A stretch of 64,000 nucleotides of DNA. Source: a virus. The DNA is taken from the IMG/VR virus record IMGVR_UViG_3300020472_000012, positions 1-64,000 of that record. One strand, 5' to 3'. Under the pieces are notes generated by a model. That model made no database searches. It was not told where the DNA came from and saw only the letters and a list, made by a program, of their open reading frames with translations. The position numbers and the translations under genes were made by a program. Shown one piece after another: positions 9,559 to 18,800 of the stretch; position 1 is the first letter of the stretch, and every line of letters starts with the position of its first letter.

Positions 9559-11849
9559 TGGCATTAACAGTAAGTAACAGCAATACACTAGAAGATTTAC
9601 GAGTCAGTCATAATGACCTCGTAGATGATGTTGGTGGTATTGGAAGTTTAAGAACATCACAAACAAATTCATTAGTAGATGCAGTCAATAGTATTATTGA
9701 TGAGTATTTCTATTTTAAAGAATTTGAATTTAGTGCATCTGGTGGAACTAACGAAGCGTTCACTGGTGCAGATGCAGCTGGTGAAACTTTAAAATATTCT
9801 GTTAACAGGTTAATGGTATTTAAGAATGGTACACTACTAAGAAATGGTAGTGAGTATTCTGCAGCCAATGGTTCAAGTATTACTATGGTTGGTTCTACAT
9901 CTTCTGGTGATAAGATAAACATTAAATCATTCACTGGTTCATACGAAGGAACTGCAAGTGCAACTGCATCTCAAACAGTTCAGTGGACAAAGACTGGTAC
10001 TGGTTCAATCTATAACATCAATGCTGGTGGTATAGTAATTAACTCAGATGCAGATTCGGTTGTTACATCACCCGCTGCTGGATATGGAATTCAATTAGAA
10101 TCAACTGGTGATGATGTCTTAATAGAAACTGGTTCATCTAATACAACTAAAATTACAGGTGATATAAATGTTGTAGGAGACTACAAGAAAGATGGTTCTG
10201 CACTTAGAATAACTGATTTAGGTTCTTATGCAACTGATGTCAGAGGACAAATCAGTGCATCTGGAGACTTATCTTATAACAGTTCAACTGGAGTAATGTC
10301 ATTTACTGCTGGTGCAAGTTCAGTTGTTGGATTAACTGATACACCTGCTAACTACAATAGTGCAGCTGGTAAATATTTAAAAGTTAACTCTGGTGAAGAT
10401 GGAGTTGAGTTTGATGCATTAACAACTGATGATGTTACAGAAGGAACAAATCAATTCTATACTGCTGAAAGAACAATGGATTATCTTGCTGGTTCAACTA
10501 CAGCTGGTGAGGGTTTAATTGCTGGAACTAATGTTGGTGTTACATATGATGATGTTGCCAATACAATTACAATTAGTTCTACTGGTAAAACACAAGAAGA
10601 AATAGAAGACATCGTAGATGCGATGACTGCTGCTGGTGAAGGATTAGATATAGTTTATGATGACACTAATGGTACTTTAACATTTTCTGGTGAAGATGCA
10701 AGTACATCTAACAAAGGTGTTGCATCGTTTTCATCCGATAACTTCTCAGTAACAAGTGGTGAAGTTACAATTAAAGACAATGGTGTTATATTAGGAACAG
10801 AAACAACTGGTGATTTCATACAGAACCTAGTTGCTGGTACTGGTGTTTCAGTTAGTACAACTTCTGGAGAAGGACATCAACCTACAGTTGCAGTTGCAGC
10901 TAGTGGTGTTACTGCTGGTTCATATGGTTCTGGAAGTGCAATTCCAAGTATTACAGTTGATGCAACTGGTAGGATAACCGCTGCATCTACAAGTTCAGTT
11001 GATACTTATTCTGGTTTTGACTTTGGTATAAGTGGTTCAGATGCAACAGTTGCTGAAACTGAGAATGTATATATCGCAGGTGGTACTGGTATTGATGCAT
11101 CATTTAGTTCAGATGGAACTACACATACAGTAACTATATCTCAAGATGCAAGTGAATTAACAACTTCAACATCTAATGCTGATGGAGACTACTTTGTAGT
11201 TGTAGATACTTCTAATGCTGAAAAGAAACTAACAAAAGCAAATATTGCTTTATCTGGATTCGATAATGATTCTGGATGGACATCTAATGTTGGTACAACT
11301 ACTGCAAGTAATTCACAAACCTTTACTAACAAGGGTGGTAATATATCTCAATGGACAAATGATAGTGGATATGTAACTTCATCTGGAGTAACATCTGTTG
11401 GTGGTTCATCTGGTGTATCTTCATCTGGTGGAACAACACCTTCATTATCATTAGACACTGCTTTTAATGCACAATTTCAAGGAGTTGGTGCAAACACTGC
11501 TGGTGCAACTGGAGAAGTTCGTGCAACTGGTAACATTACTGCATATTACTCTTCTGATATTGCATTAAAAGAAAATCTAAACCCAATAGACAATGCACTT
11601 AACAAGGTTATGTCAATTACTGGTTACAACTTTGACTGGATAGATTCTCACATCGAAGAAAGAGGTGGAGAAGATGGATACTTTGTTAGAAAGAAAGATG
11701 TTGGTATTGTTGCACAAGAAATAGAAAAAATTCTCCCAGAGGCTGTTGCAGACAGAGTTGATGGAACTAAAGGTGTTAAATACGAACAAATCATCCCATT
11801 ATTAGTCGAAGCAATCAAAGACCTCAAATCTCAATTAGATTCTAAGTAA
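9558..11849 (+). CDS. Tail fibre with C-terminal S74 intramolecular chaperone
   Basis: A 763-residue fibre. The N-terminal 100 residues are fibre-like (SLRTSQTNSLVDAVNSII), the middle is Gly/Ser/Thr-rich beta-repeat sequence, and the last 98 residues are a peptidase S74 (endosialidase-type chaperone) domain starting SSDIALKENLNPID. S666 and K671 have the five-residue spacing of the autocleavage Ser-Lys dyad, so cleavage before S666 would release the chaperone after trimer folding. Later parts of the domain (KKDVGIVAQEIEKILPEAV, GVKYEQIIPLLVEAI) also match the family. A module EDASTSNKGVASF near residue 380 recurs in the fibre at 12523. Confidence 0.88.
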   Translation: MALTVSNSNTLEDLRVSHNDLVDDVGGIGSLRTSQTNSLVDAVNSIIDEYFYFKEFEFSASGGTNEAFTGADAAGETLKYSVNRLMVFKNGTLLRNGSEYSAANGSSITMVGSTSSGDKINIKSFTGSYEGTASATASQTVQWTKTGTGSIYNINAGGIVINSDADSVVTSPAAGYGIQLESTGDDVLIETGSSNTTKITGDINVVGDYKKDGSALRITDLGSYATDVRGQISASGDLSYNSSTGVMSFTAGASSVVGLTDTPANYNSAAGKYLKVNSGEDGVEFDALTTDDVTEGTNQFYTAERTMDYLAGSTTAGEGLIAGTNVGVTYDDVANTITISSTGKTQEEIEDIVDAMTAAGEGLDIVYDDTNGTLTFSGEDASTSNKGVASFSSDNFSVTSGEVTIKDNGVILGTETTGDFIQNLVAGTGVSVSTTSGEGHQPTVAVAASGVTAGSYGSGSAIPSITVDATGRITAASTSSVDTYSGFDFGISGSDATVAETENVYIAGGTGIDASFSSDGTTHTVTISQDASELTTSTSNADGDYFVVVDTSNAEKKLTKANIALSGFDNDSGWTSNVGTTTASNSQTFTNKGGNISQWTNDSGYVTSSGVTSVGGSSGVSSSGGTTPSLSLDTAFNAQFQGVGANTAGATGEVRATGNITAYYSSDIALKENLNPIDNALNKVMSITGYNFDWIDSHIEERGGEDGYFVRKKDVGIVAQEIEKILPEAVADRVDGTKGVKYEQIIPLLVEAIKDLKSQLDSK

Positions 11850-11876
11850 AAACTTTCGTTTCAAAATTCTAATCAG

Positions 11877-11884
11877 TATAAATA
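11877..11884 (+). promoter_or_regulatory. T4-type late promoter box TATAAATA
   Basis: Exact late-promoter octamer followed by C, in the 68-bp gap after the S74 fibre gene and 34 nt before the next start codon. It probably drives the second half of the tail-fibre block. Confidence 0.65.
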
Positions 11885-11917
11885 CTACTGAAAACATTTA
11901 AAAGGTAGTAATTATAC

Positions 11918-12253
11918 ATGTCAGCAATAAGCAATTTATACATCGACCAAGGCTCAGATTTTTCTGTAACTGTAGGTATGACTGATGCAACATCAGCTGC
12001 ATTAGACCTAACTGGTGCAACATTTCTGGCTCAAATAAGGAAAACCCATTCTAGTTCTACTGTAACTGCAACTTTTGGTAGTTCACATGATAGTACAGGT
12101 GGGAATTTGACTTTGACTTTGGCTGATACAGTAACGGCAGGAATAACTTCTGGTCGTTATGTATATGATGTACTAATGACTAATTCTTCTGCTGAGAAGA
12201 CAAGAGTTTTAGAGGGACAAGCTATAATTACACCTAGCGTGAGTAGGAGTTAG
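11918..12253 (+). CDS. Small tail-associated beta-sandwich-like protein
   Basis: A 111-residue protein. Alternating hydrophobic strands and a DLTGATFLAQIRK segment followed by GRYVYDVLMTN resemble the Ig-like N-terminal modules of phage baseplate/upper-fibre proteins (BppU type); this is a layout resemblance only. It lies between fibre genes, 2 nt before the next gene, so a minor virion or fibre-attachment role is likely. No motif gives a firmer function. Confidence 0.55.
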   Translation: MSAISNLYIDQGSDFSVTVGMTDATSAALDLTGATFLAQIRKTHSSSTVTATFGSSHDSTGGNLTLTLADTVTAGITSGRYVYDVLMTNSSAEKTRVLEGQAIITPSVSRS

Positions 12254-12255
12254 AA

Positions 12256-12492
12256 ATGACCCAAGTTAAGGTTAATCAGTCACCATCTGTAAGTGTAAGT
12301 ATTGCAAATGCAGCTGGGAAACAAGTTAAACAGGTTTCGGTTGGTAAGTTGGATGGTTCAACTACACCAATAAACAGTTTACAAGATGTGGACACTACAA
12401 CAGCGACACTACAAAGTGGTACAACGCTGATATATGATTCAACAACGAACAATTTTGAGGCTACCAACAGTATTGATGGTGGGACATACTGA
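12256..12492 (+). CDS. Small tail-fibre-region protein with IDGGTY C-terminus
   Basis: A 78-residue protein of beta-rich composition (INSLQDVDTTTATLQSG, then TLIYDSTTNNF). It ends in SIDGGTY, and the next gene also ends in AIDGGTY. LQDVD...LxYDSxxxxF is a frequent motif of phage fibre shafts. The gene starts 2 nt after its neighbour and lies in a fibre cluster. Probably a minor structural protein. Confidence 0.55.
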   Translation: MTQVKVNQSPSVSVSIANAAGKQVKQVSVGKLDGSTTPINSLQDVDTTTATLQSGTTLIYDSTTNNFEATNSIDGGTY

Positions 12493-12522
12493 GAATTGAG
12501 AAATTAATGGAGAGAGAATAAT

Positions 12523-13974
12523 ATGTCAACAGTAATTCAGATTAAAAGAAGCACTGGTGTTTCTGCCCCTACTACATCTGACTTAGCACAAGGTGAATTA
12601 GCATACTCGATGGATGCTTCCAATGATGGAAGTGGTGCAATTCTTTATGTAGAGTCCCAGAACAATAGTGGTAGTGCAGTAATACAGAAACTAGGTGGTA
12701 AATATTATACTGATGTCTTAGATGGTACTACACCAACTCCAGCACCTTTTAAAGTAGGGAATGGTGCAACAAGTGGTGGTAGTATAAGATTATACGAAGA
12801 TACAGATAATGGAACTAACTATACTGCAATTAAGGCTGCAGACACAATCGCATCCGATGTAACCTATACACTTCCAAGTGCAGATGGTTCAAATGGACAA
12901 TTTTTAAAAACAGATGGTAGTGGCGGACTAAGTTTTGGTACTGTAGTATCAACACTATCTCTTGCAGCGGATACTGGGTCAAATGATTCACTATCTACTG
13001 GAGAGACAATTACATTTACTGGTGGAGAAGGAATAGACACAACAGTAAGTGATAATGAAATAACTATTGCTGGAGAAGATGCAAGTACATCTAATAAGGG
13101 TGTTGCATCTTTTAATTCATCACACTTTGATGTATCAAGTGGTGATGTAAGTGTTGCAGCTGCCTTCATGGTAACAGAATCCGAAGGTATAGGTTCAAAC
13201 GATAACGATACCACTGTTCCAACATCAGCTGCAGTCAAGGACTATGTAGATACAAATGTAACTGCACAGGACTTAGATGGTGCTGGAGACAGTGGCACAT
13301 TTGCAGTAGATTTAGATTCACAATCTCTAACAATTGCTGGTACAGCAAACGAGATTGAGACTTCTGCAAGTGGTCAAACATTAACAGTTGGACTACCATC
13401 TAATGTAACAGTAGGGAACAACCTTACAGTTACAGGTAACTTAACAGTTAATGGTACACAAACACAAGTAAATAGTACAACAGTAACAATTGATGACCCA
13501 ATCTTTGTTGTAGGTGGAGATTCTGCTCCTGGCTCAGACGATAATCTAGATAGAGGTATTGAGTTTAGGTGGCACAATGGTACAGCTGCAAAAATGGGGT
13601 TCTTCGGTTTTGATGATAGTACAGGTAAATTTACTTTCGTTCCAGATGCAACAGATACATCTTCTGTAATTTCTGGAACAAAAGGAAACCTCGACATTGG
13701 TGGATTAGACCTTGCTGGTTCAATCACAAGTGTTGATGGTTCAGCCCCAACTGCTGGTCAGTTGTTAATAGGTCATGGTTCTAATGGAGACATGGCACTT
13801 GCAACATTGACTGCTGGTGAGGGTATGGATGTCACTAATGCAGATGGTTCTATTACCATTGCTGGTGAAGATGCAAGTACAAGTAATAAAGGTATTGCAT
13901 CATTTAACTCAAGTGAGTTTACAGTTTCATCTGGTGCAGTTTCTATAACTGCAATTGATGGTGGAACTTATTAA
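12523..13974 (+). CDS. Tail fibre-like repeat protein
   Basis: A 483-residue protein. Its N-terminus (VIQIKRSTGVSAPTTSDLAQGELAY when read through) is the IQxKRS...L..GELAY module common at the start of phage fibre proteins. The body contains TYTLPSADGSNGQFLKTDGSG, two copies of EDASTSNKG(V/I)ASFNSS (near residues 187 and 449) and an LTVTGNLTVNGTQT block near residue 305. The same blocks recur in neighbouring fibres. The protein ends AIDGGTY. Predicted beta-structured fibre; receptor unknown. A GAGAGAATA ribosome site precedes the ATG. Confidence 0.75.
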   Translation: MSTVIQIKRSTGVSAPTTSDLAQGELAYSMDASNDGSGAILYVESQNNSGSAVIQKLGGKYYTDVLDGTTPTPAPFKVGNGATSGGSIRLYEDTDNGTNYTAIKAADTIASDVTYTLPSADGSNGQFLKTDGSGGLSFGTVVSTLSLAADTGSNDSLSTGETITFTGGEGIDTTVSDNEITIAGEDASTSNKGVASFNSSHFDVSSGDVSVAAAFMVTESEGIGSNDNDTTVPTSAAVKDYVDTNVTAQDLDGAGDSGTFAVDLDSQSLTIAGTANEIETSASGQTLTVGLPSNVTVGNNLTVTGNLTVNGTQTQVNSTTVTIDDPIFVVGGDSAPGSDDNLDRGIEFRWHNGTAAKMGFFGFDDSTGKFTFVPDATDTSSVISGTKGNLDIGGLDLAGSITSVDGSAPTAGQLLIGHGSNGDMALATLTAGEGMDVTNADGSITIAGEDASTSNKGIASFNSSEFTVSSGAVSITAIDGGTY

Positions 13975-13989
13975 TAGAGGAAGTTTATA

Positions 13990-14412
13990 ATGGCATATTA
14001 TGATGGTGAAATTTTAACACCTGCTGATTCTGAAAAGAATTCTGCAAGAGATTTAGCATTACAGATTCCGCCTAAAGTTTTAGATGCATTATATATGCAA
14101 GACGAATCTGAATACTGGGTCGGTCAAACTAGTGGTGAAGTAAGAGTAGAAATACAAGACACTTCTGGTTACTCTAAGATTAAATCAAGAATGAGATATG
14201 ATACTTCTCCTTTTGAAAAAGAAGGTGGAAGAAGTCGATGGGATTTCGACACCTCTAAAGCAGAGGAAACATATGTGTATCAAGGTAATGTTCTCCGAGT
14301 AGGAGAAACTATAATTGATGCATTGGGGATAAATTCCTCAGAAACTAACAATGTCAGATGGACAGTAGATACTGATAACTGGCGTTGTGTATTAACAAAA
14401 GTAGTTAAATAA
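13990..14412 (+). CDS. Hypothetical protein in tail-fibre block
   Basis: A 140-residue, mixed alpha/beta, charged protein, unlike the Ser/Gly-rich fibres around it. No family recognised. Tryptophans are spread through the sequence (EYWVGQTSG, SRWDFDT, VRWTVDTDNWRCVL). An AGAGGAAG ribosome site precedes the ATG. Its place between two fibre genes suggests a fibre-associated adaptor or assembly protein, which is inference from position. Confidence 0.55.
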   Translation: MAYYDGEILTPADSEKNSARDLALQIPPKVLDALYMQDESEYWVGQTSGEVRVEIQDTSGYSKIKSRMRYDTSPFEKEGGRSRWDFDTSKAEETYVYQGNVLRVGETIIDALGINSSETNNVRWTVDTDNWRCVLTKVVK

Positions 14413-14422
14413 CTAAAAGATT

Positions 14423-14438
14423 TTGGGTATATACCCAA
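14423..14438. promoter_or_regulatory. 16-bp perfect palindrome TTGGGTATATACCCAA
   Basis: A perfect inverted repeat in the 46-bp gap between two fibre genes, with no T-run after it. A related hairpin (AAGGGTA...TACCCTT) lies after the repeat-protein gene near 21390. It could be a weak terminator, an RNA-processing hairpin or a protein site; the sequence does not decide. Confidence 0.35.
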
Positions 14439-14458
14439 TGTATAAGGTGAGTTAAAAA

Positions 14459-15775
14459 ATGGCACAAACAGTTCAACTCAAAAGGAGTGCAACTGAGGGA
14501 GCCCAACCGAACACAAGTGACTTGTCACTTGGTGAGTTGGCTATTAATACCTATGATGGTAAGGTTTTCATCAAGAAGAGTGTTGGTGGAACTGAATCTG
14601 TCGTTGAGGTAGGTAAAACTTCTAATCAGTTCACTACTTATCAACATACCATATTCAGTAATGCTGGTGGAACACTATCGAATGGACAGACTTCATTTTC
14701 TGGTTCAGATGATAATGGTGATTCATTAAGTTATACTGCTGGAAATATCATTGTTGCATTAAATGGTGTGGTATTAGACCCACACGATTTTACTGCATCC
14801 AATGGAACAGCAGTAGTATTAGCAGCTGCAGTAAAGACATCCGATGTATTGGAAGTAATATCATTAGGAAAAGCATCTGGTTCTGCACTCACAAGTGTTG
14901 TAGTCTATGAATACGAAGCAACAGCAAACCAAACTGGATTTAGTGGTGCAGACCATAATAGTGCAACTCTATCTTATGACTTAGGAGAAGAATTAGTATT
15001 CGTTAATGGAATACTATTTGACCCAAGAGTTGGTAAAGATTACACACGAACAAATACAACTACAATAACAATGAACAGTGGGTTGCAAGAGGACGATGTT
15101 GTAGTAATCTATGTTTATGGTGGTGGTAATCCTTTTAAAAGATATCAGTTCGATTTAACATCTGGTTCAACAACTCAAGTAACTGGAACAGATGCAAATG
15201 GAGTAACATTAAGTTTCCATCCAGATTATACAGAAGTATATGCTAATGGTGTATTAATGCAGAAAGGTCAATGGACAGGTGGAGATGGAAAGACAATTAC
15301 CTTCACTGATGCATTTGTAGACCCAAACTATGTAATAGATATTATAGACTACAAGATAGATGCACCAAAGGTTAGACTATTTAGAGACTCATCACCATTC
15401 TTAGGTGGTAACTTAAATGTTGGTACATATAGTATCACATCATCAAGTGGTCAAGATATTAAATTCCAACCATCTTCTGGACAAGCAGTTCAGATTGATG
15501 ATGCACACTTACAACTAGACATTCTTGCAAGTGACCCTTCAACTGAAGCTGATAAGGTCGCAATATATGCTAAAGATGTATCTGCAAGTGCAGAGATGTT
15601 TGTAAGAGACGAGGCAGGTAATGTAACACAAATTTCTCCACACAATAGCAATGGAGAATGGATATATTATTCTGAAAACACAATAACAGGCAAACGATTT
15701 AAAGTGAATATGGAGAAGATGATTAGAAAACTCCAACAAATCACTGGAGAAACATTCATTGAAATTGATGAATAA
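14459..15775 (+). CDS. Tail fibre-like protein
   Basis: A 438-residue protein with the VQLKRSATEGAQPNTSDL...GELAINTYDGKVF opening found in many phage fibres. Three tandem related units follow (residues about 55-135, 145-225, 230-305), each ending in a YVYGGG- or VISLG-like strand after a ...NGxxxDPxDFTxxNGT... loop. The C-terminal 40 residues (SENTITGKRFKVNMEKMIRK) are charged and probably helical. No chaperone domain is seen. Likely a short fibre or fibre connector. Confidence 0.7.
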   Translation: MAQTVQLKRSATEGAQPNTSDLSLGELAINTYDGKVFIKKSVGGTESVVEVGKTSNQFTTYQHTIFSNAGGTLSNGQTSFSGSDDNGDSLSYTAGNIIVALNGVVLDPHDFTASNGTAVVLAAAVKTSDVLEVISLGKASGSALTSVVVYEYEATANQTGFSGADHNSATLSYDLGEELVFVNGILFDPRVGKDYTRTNTTTITMNSGLQEDDVVVIYVYGGGNPFKRYQFDLTSGSTTQVTGTDANGVTLSFHPDYTEVYANGVLMQKGQWTGGDGKTITFTDAFVDPNYVIDIIDYKIDAPKVRLFRDSSPFLGGNLNVGTYSITSSSGQDIKFQPSSGQAVQIDDAHLQLDILASDPSTEADKVAIYAKDVSASAEMFVRDEAGNVTQISPHNSNGEWIYYSENTITGKRFKVNMEKMIRKLQQITGETFIEIDE

Positions 15776-15783
15776 CATAAATA
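15776..15783 (+). promoter_or_regulatory. Late promoter-like box CATAAATA
   Basis: One mismatch to TATAAATA, followed by C as in most boxes of this window, 27 nt before the large fibre gene and overlapping the end of the previous one. Plausible late promoter variant. Confidence 0.45.
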
Positions 15784-15809
15784 CTTATTTTAAGAGGGAG
15801 AATTAGACA

Positions 15810-18800
15810 ATGCCAACAAAAGCAAGATATCTTGCAGACTTATTAAATGCATCTGGGGAGTTAGACTCTACTGGTGCAGTTGAGAGTATTCAAGATAATA
15901 TATCAACACTATTCAGTGCTGGAACTCATACAGGTATATCATTTACCTATGATGATTCCAATGCAACATTCAGTGCAGCCGTTAATCAAGACGCAGTTGC
16001 AGCTGGATTTTATCACAAAATCGCAGTAACAGTTTCAAGTAGCAAGTATTACTTGGATGGAACACAACAAGCAACAGCGATACTGTCTCCCTCAGTATTG
16101 TATAGATTTGACTTGTCTGATTCATCTAACGCTAATCATCCTCTAAGATTCTCTACTACTTCTGATGGAACACATAACTCTGGTGCAGAAATATCAGCAG
16201 GGTATACAACATATTCTAAACAAGGAACGCCAGGTTCATCTGGTGCATACACAGAAGTATGTTTTGAACAAGACCAAACAAACCCACTTTATTACTATTG
16301 TTCTGCACATAGTGGTATGGGTGGTACTGCATTGTTAGGTATTATGCCTAACTCAGATTTTTTAACAGAAGGTTCAACTAACCTTTACTATACAGACGAG
16401 AAAGTTCAAGATGTGGTTGGTGCTCAAATAGCAACCAATGGTTCACATACTGGATTAACTGCCACCTATGATGATGCTGGTGATGGTGCAATAGATATAG
16501 CACTATCCAGTGAATATGTACAAGACTTAGTAGGTGCAATGGTATCATCTAATACTGAGAGCGGTATTAGTGTAACATACGAAGATGGAGATGGTACTTT
16601 AGACTTCAATGTTAATGACCCAACAATTACCCTTGCTGGTGATGTTACTGGTTCTGCAACAATGACAGATTTAGGTAATGTATCTATTACCACAACCATT
16701 GCAGCTGATAGTATTGCATTAGGAACAGACACAACTGGAAACTATGTACAAACAATAACTGGAACTACAAACGAAATAGAAATATCTGGTTCTGGTTCAG
16801 AAAGTGCAGATGTAACAATAGGTTTACCGAATGATGTAACGATTGGAAATGATTTAACAGTTACAGGAGACTTAACTGTCTCTGGAACTACAACTACTGT
16901 ATCGTCATCAACAGTTGCAATTGCAGATGTAAACATGAAGGTTGCAAAAGATAACGCTGCAAATGCAGTAGACTTTGGAATATATGGTGCATACAATGAT
17001 GGTTCTGGAAAATTTGCTGGACTTAACTGGGATGCATCTGAGTCAGATAAGTTTAGACTCTTTCATGGAACTGCAACAGAACCAACTACTGTAGTAAATA
17101 CTGGTGCAAGTGGTTGGACAAAAGGAACATTAATTGCAGACTTAGAAGGTAACGCTTCTACTGCAACTGCATTAGAAACTTCAAGAACACTTGCATTAGC
17201 AGGTGATGTTACTGGTTCTGCATCTTTTGATGGAAGTGGAAATGCAACAATAACTGCAACTATATCTGCTGACTCTGTTGCATTAGGAACAGACACAACA
17301 GGAAATTATGTTGCAGATGTCGCTGGTGGAACTGGTATTACAGTTACACATAGTGCTGGTGAAGCATCAACACCTAGTGTTGCAGCCGACCTTGCAACAA
17401 CAAGTGCAGTTGGTGTTGCATCATTTAACTCTACAGACTTTACAGTAACTTCTGGTAATGTTGAGTTGGTTGATGAAGCAATTCAAGATGTGGCAGGTGC
17501 TCAATTAGCAACTAATGGTTCACATACTGGTATCACTGCAACATATGATGATGCTGGTGATGGGGCAATTGACCTTGCACTAATAACAGAAAATGTAGAA
17601 GATATAACTGGTGCTCAATTAGCAACCAATGGTTCCCATACAGGAATAACTGCAACTTACGATGATGCTGGAGATGGTGCAATAGACCTTGCATTAGTAA
17701 CAGAGAATGTACAAGACATTGCTGGAGCTCAACTTGCAACTAATGGTTCACATACTGGTATCTCATTTACATATGATGATGCTGGTGATGGTGCTATAGA
17801 TGCAGTAGTAAGTGGTGCAGCTGCAACTATCATATCAGATTTTGGTGAAGCAGTTGCCGACACAGTAGGGGCAATGTTCAGTGGAAACACAGAAACAAAC
17901 ATAACAGCAACATATGTTGATGATGATAATACTATTGACTTAGCCGTTTCTGGTAATATGTCTAGTATCGTATCAGATTATCAAGAAGCAATCGAAGATG
18001 TTGTAGGTGCAATGGTAGGTTCTAATACCGAAAGTGGTATTGCTGTAACATACGATGACACAAATGGTAAGTTAGACTTTGATGTATCAGACCCAACGAT
18101 TACTCTTGCTGGAGATTTAGGTGGTTCTGCAACAATAACTAACTTAGGAAATGCAACCTTAACTGCAACAATACAAGCTGGTTCTGTAGAAAACAGTATG
18201 TTAGCAGGTTCAATTGCAAACAGTAATCTTGCAAATTCAACAATAACAGTTTCCGATGGTTCTAACACAACTGCAACTGCATTGGGTGGAACAATAACAT
18301 TTGCTGGTACTTCAAACGAAGTAGATGTTGCAGAGAGTTCTGGAACAATTACATATGGACTACCATCTGATGTAACAATATCAAACGACTTAACAGTTAG
18401 TGGAGACTTAACAGTTACAGGGTCAACAACTCAAACTGGTGCTGTAGTAACAGACAATAACTTTACAGGGTTAACAAATGCAAACTCTGGAAACTCAACA
18501 GACTTTGGTTTCTATGGTAAGTATGTAGAATCTTCAACCACAAAATATGCTGGTTTATTCTACGATGCATCAACTGATAATACATTCAGACTCTTTAGAG
18601 ATACAGAAACAGTACCTTCAACAACAGTAAATACTTCTGCATCTGGTTATGGTGTTGCAACTCTAGTTGCAAATATTACAGGTGATGTTAGTGGTTCATC
18701 TGGAAGTACAACAGGTAACGCTGCTACTGCAACAGCACTTGCAAGTGCAAGAACTATTAGTGGTGTAAGTTTTGATGGTACTGCAAACATAACTTTAGAT

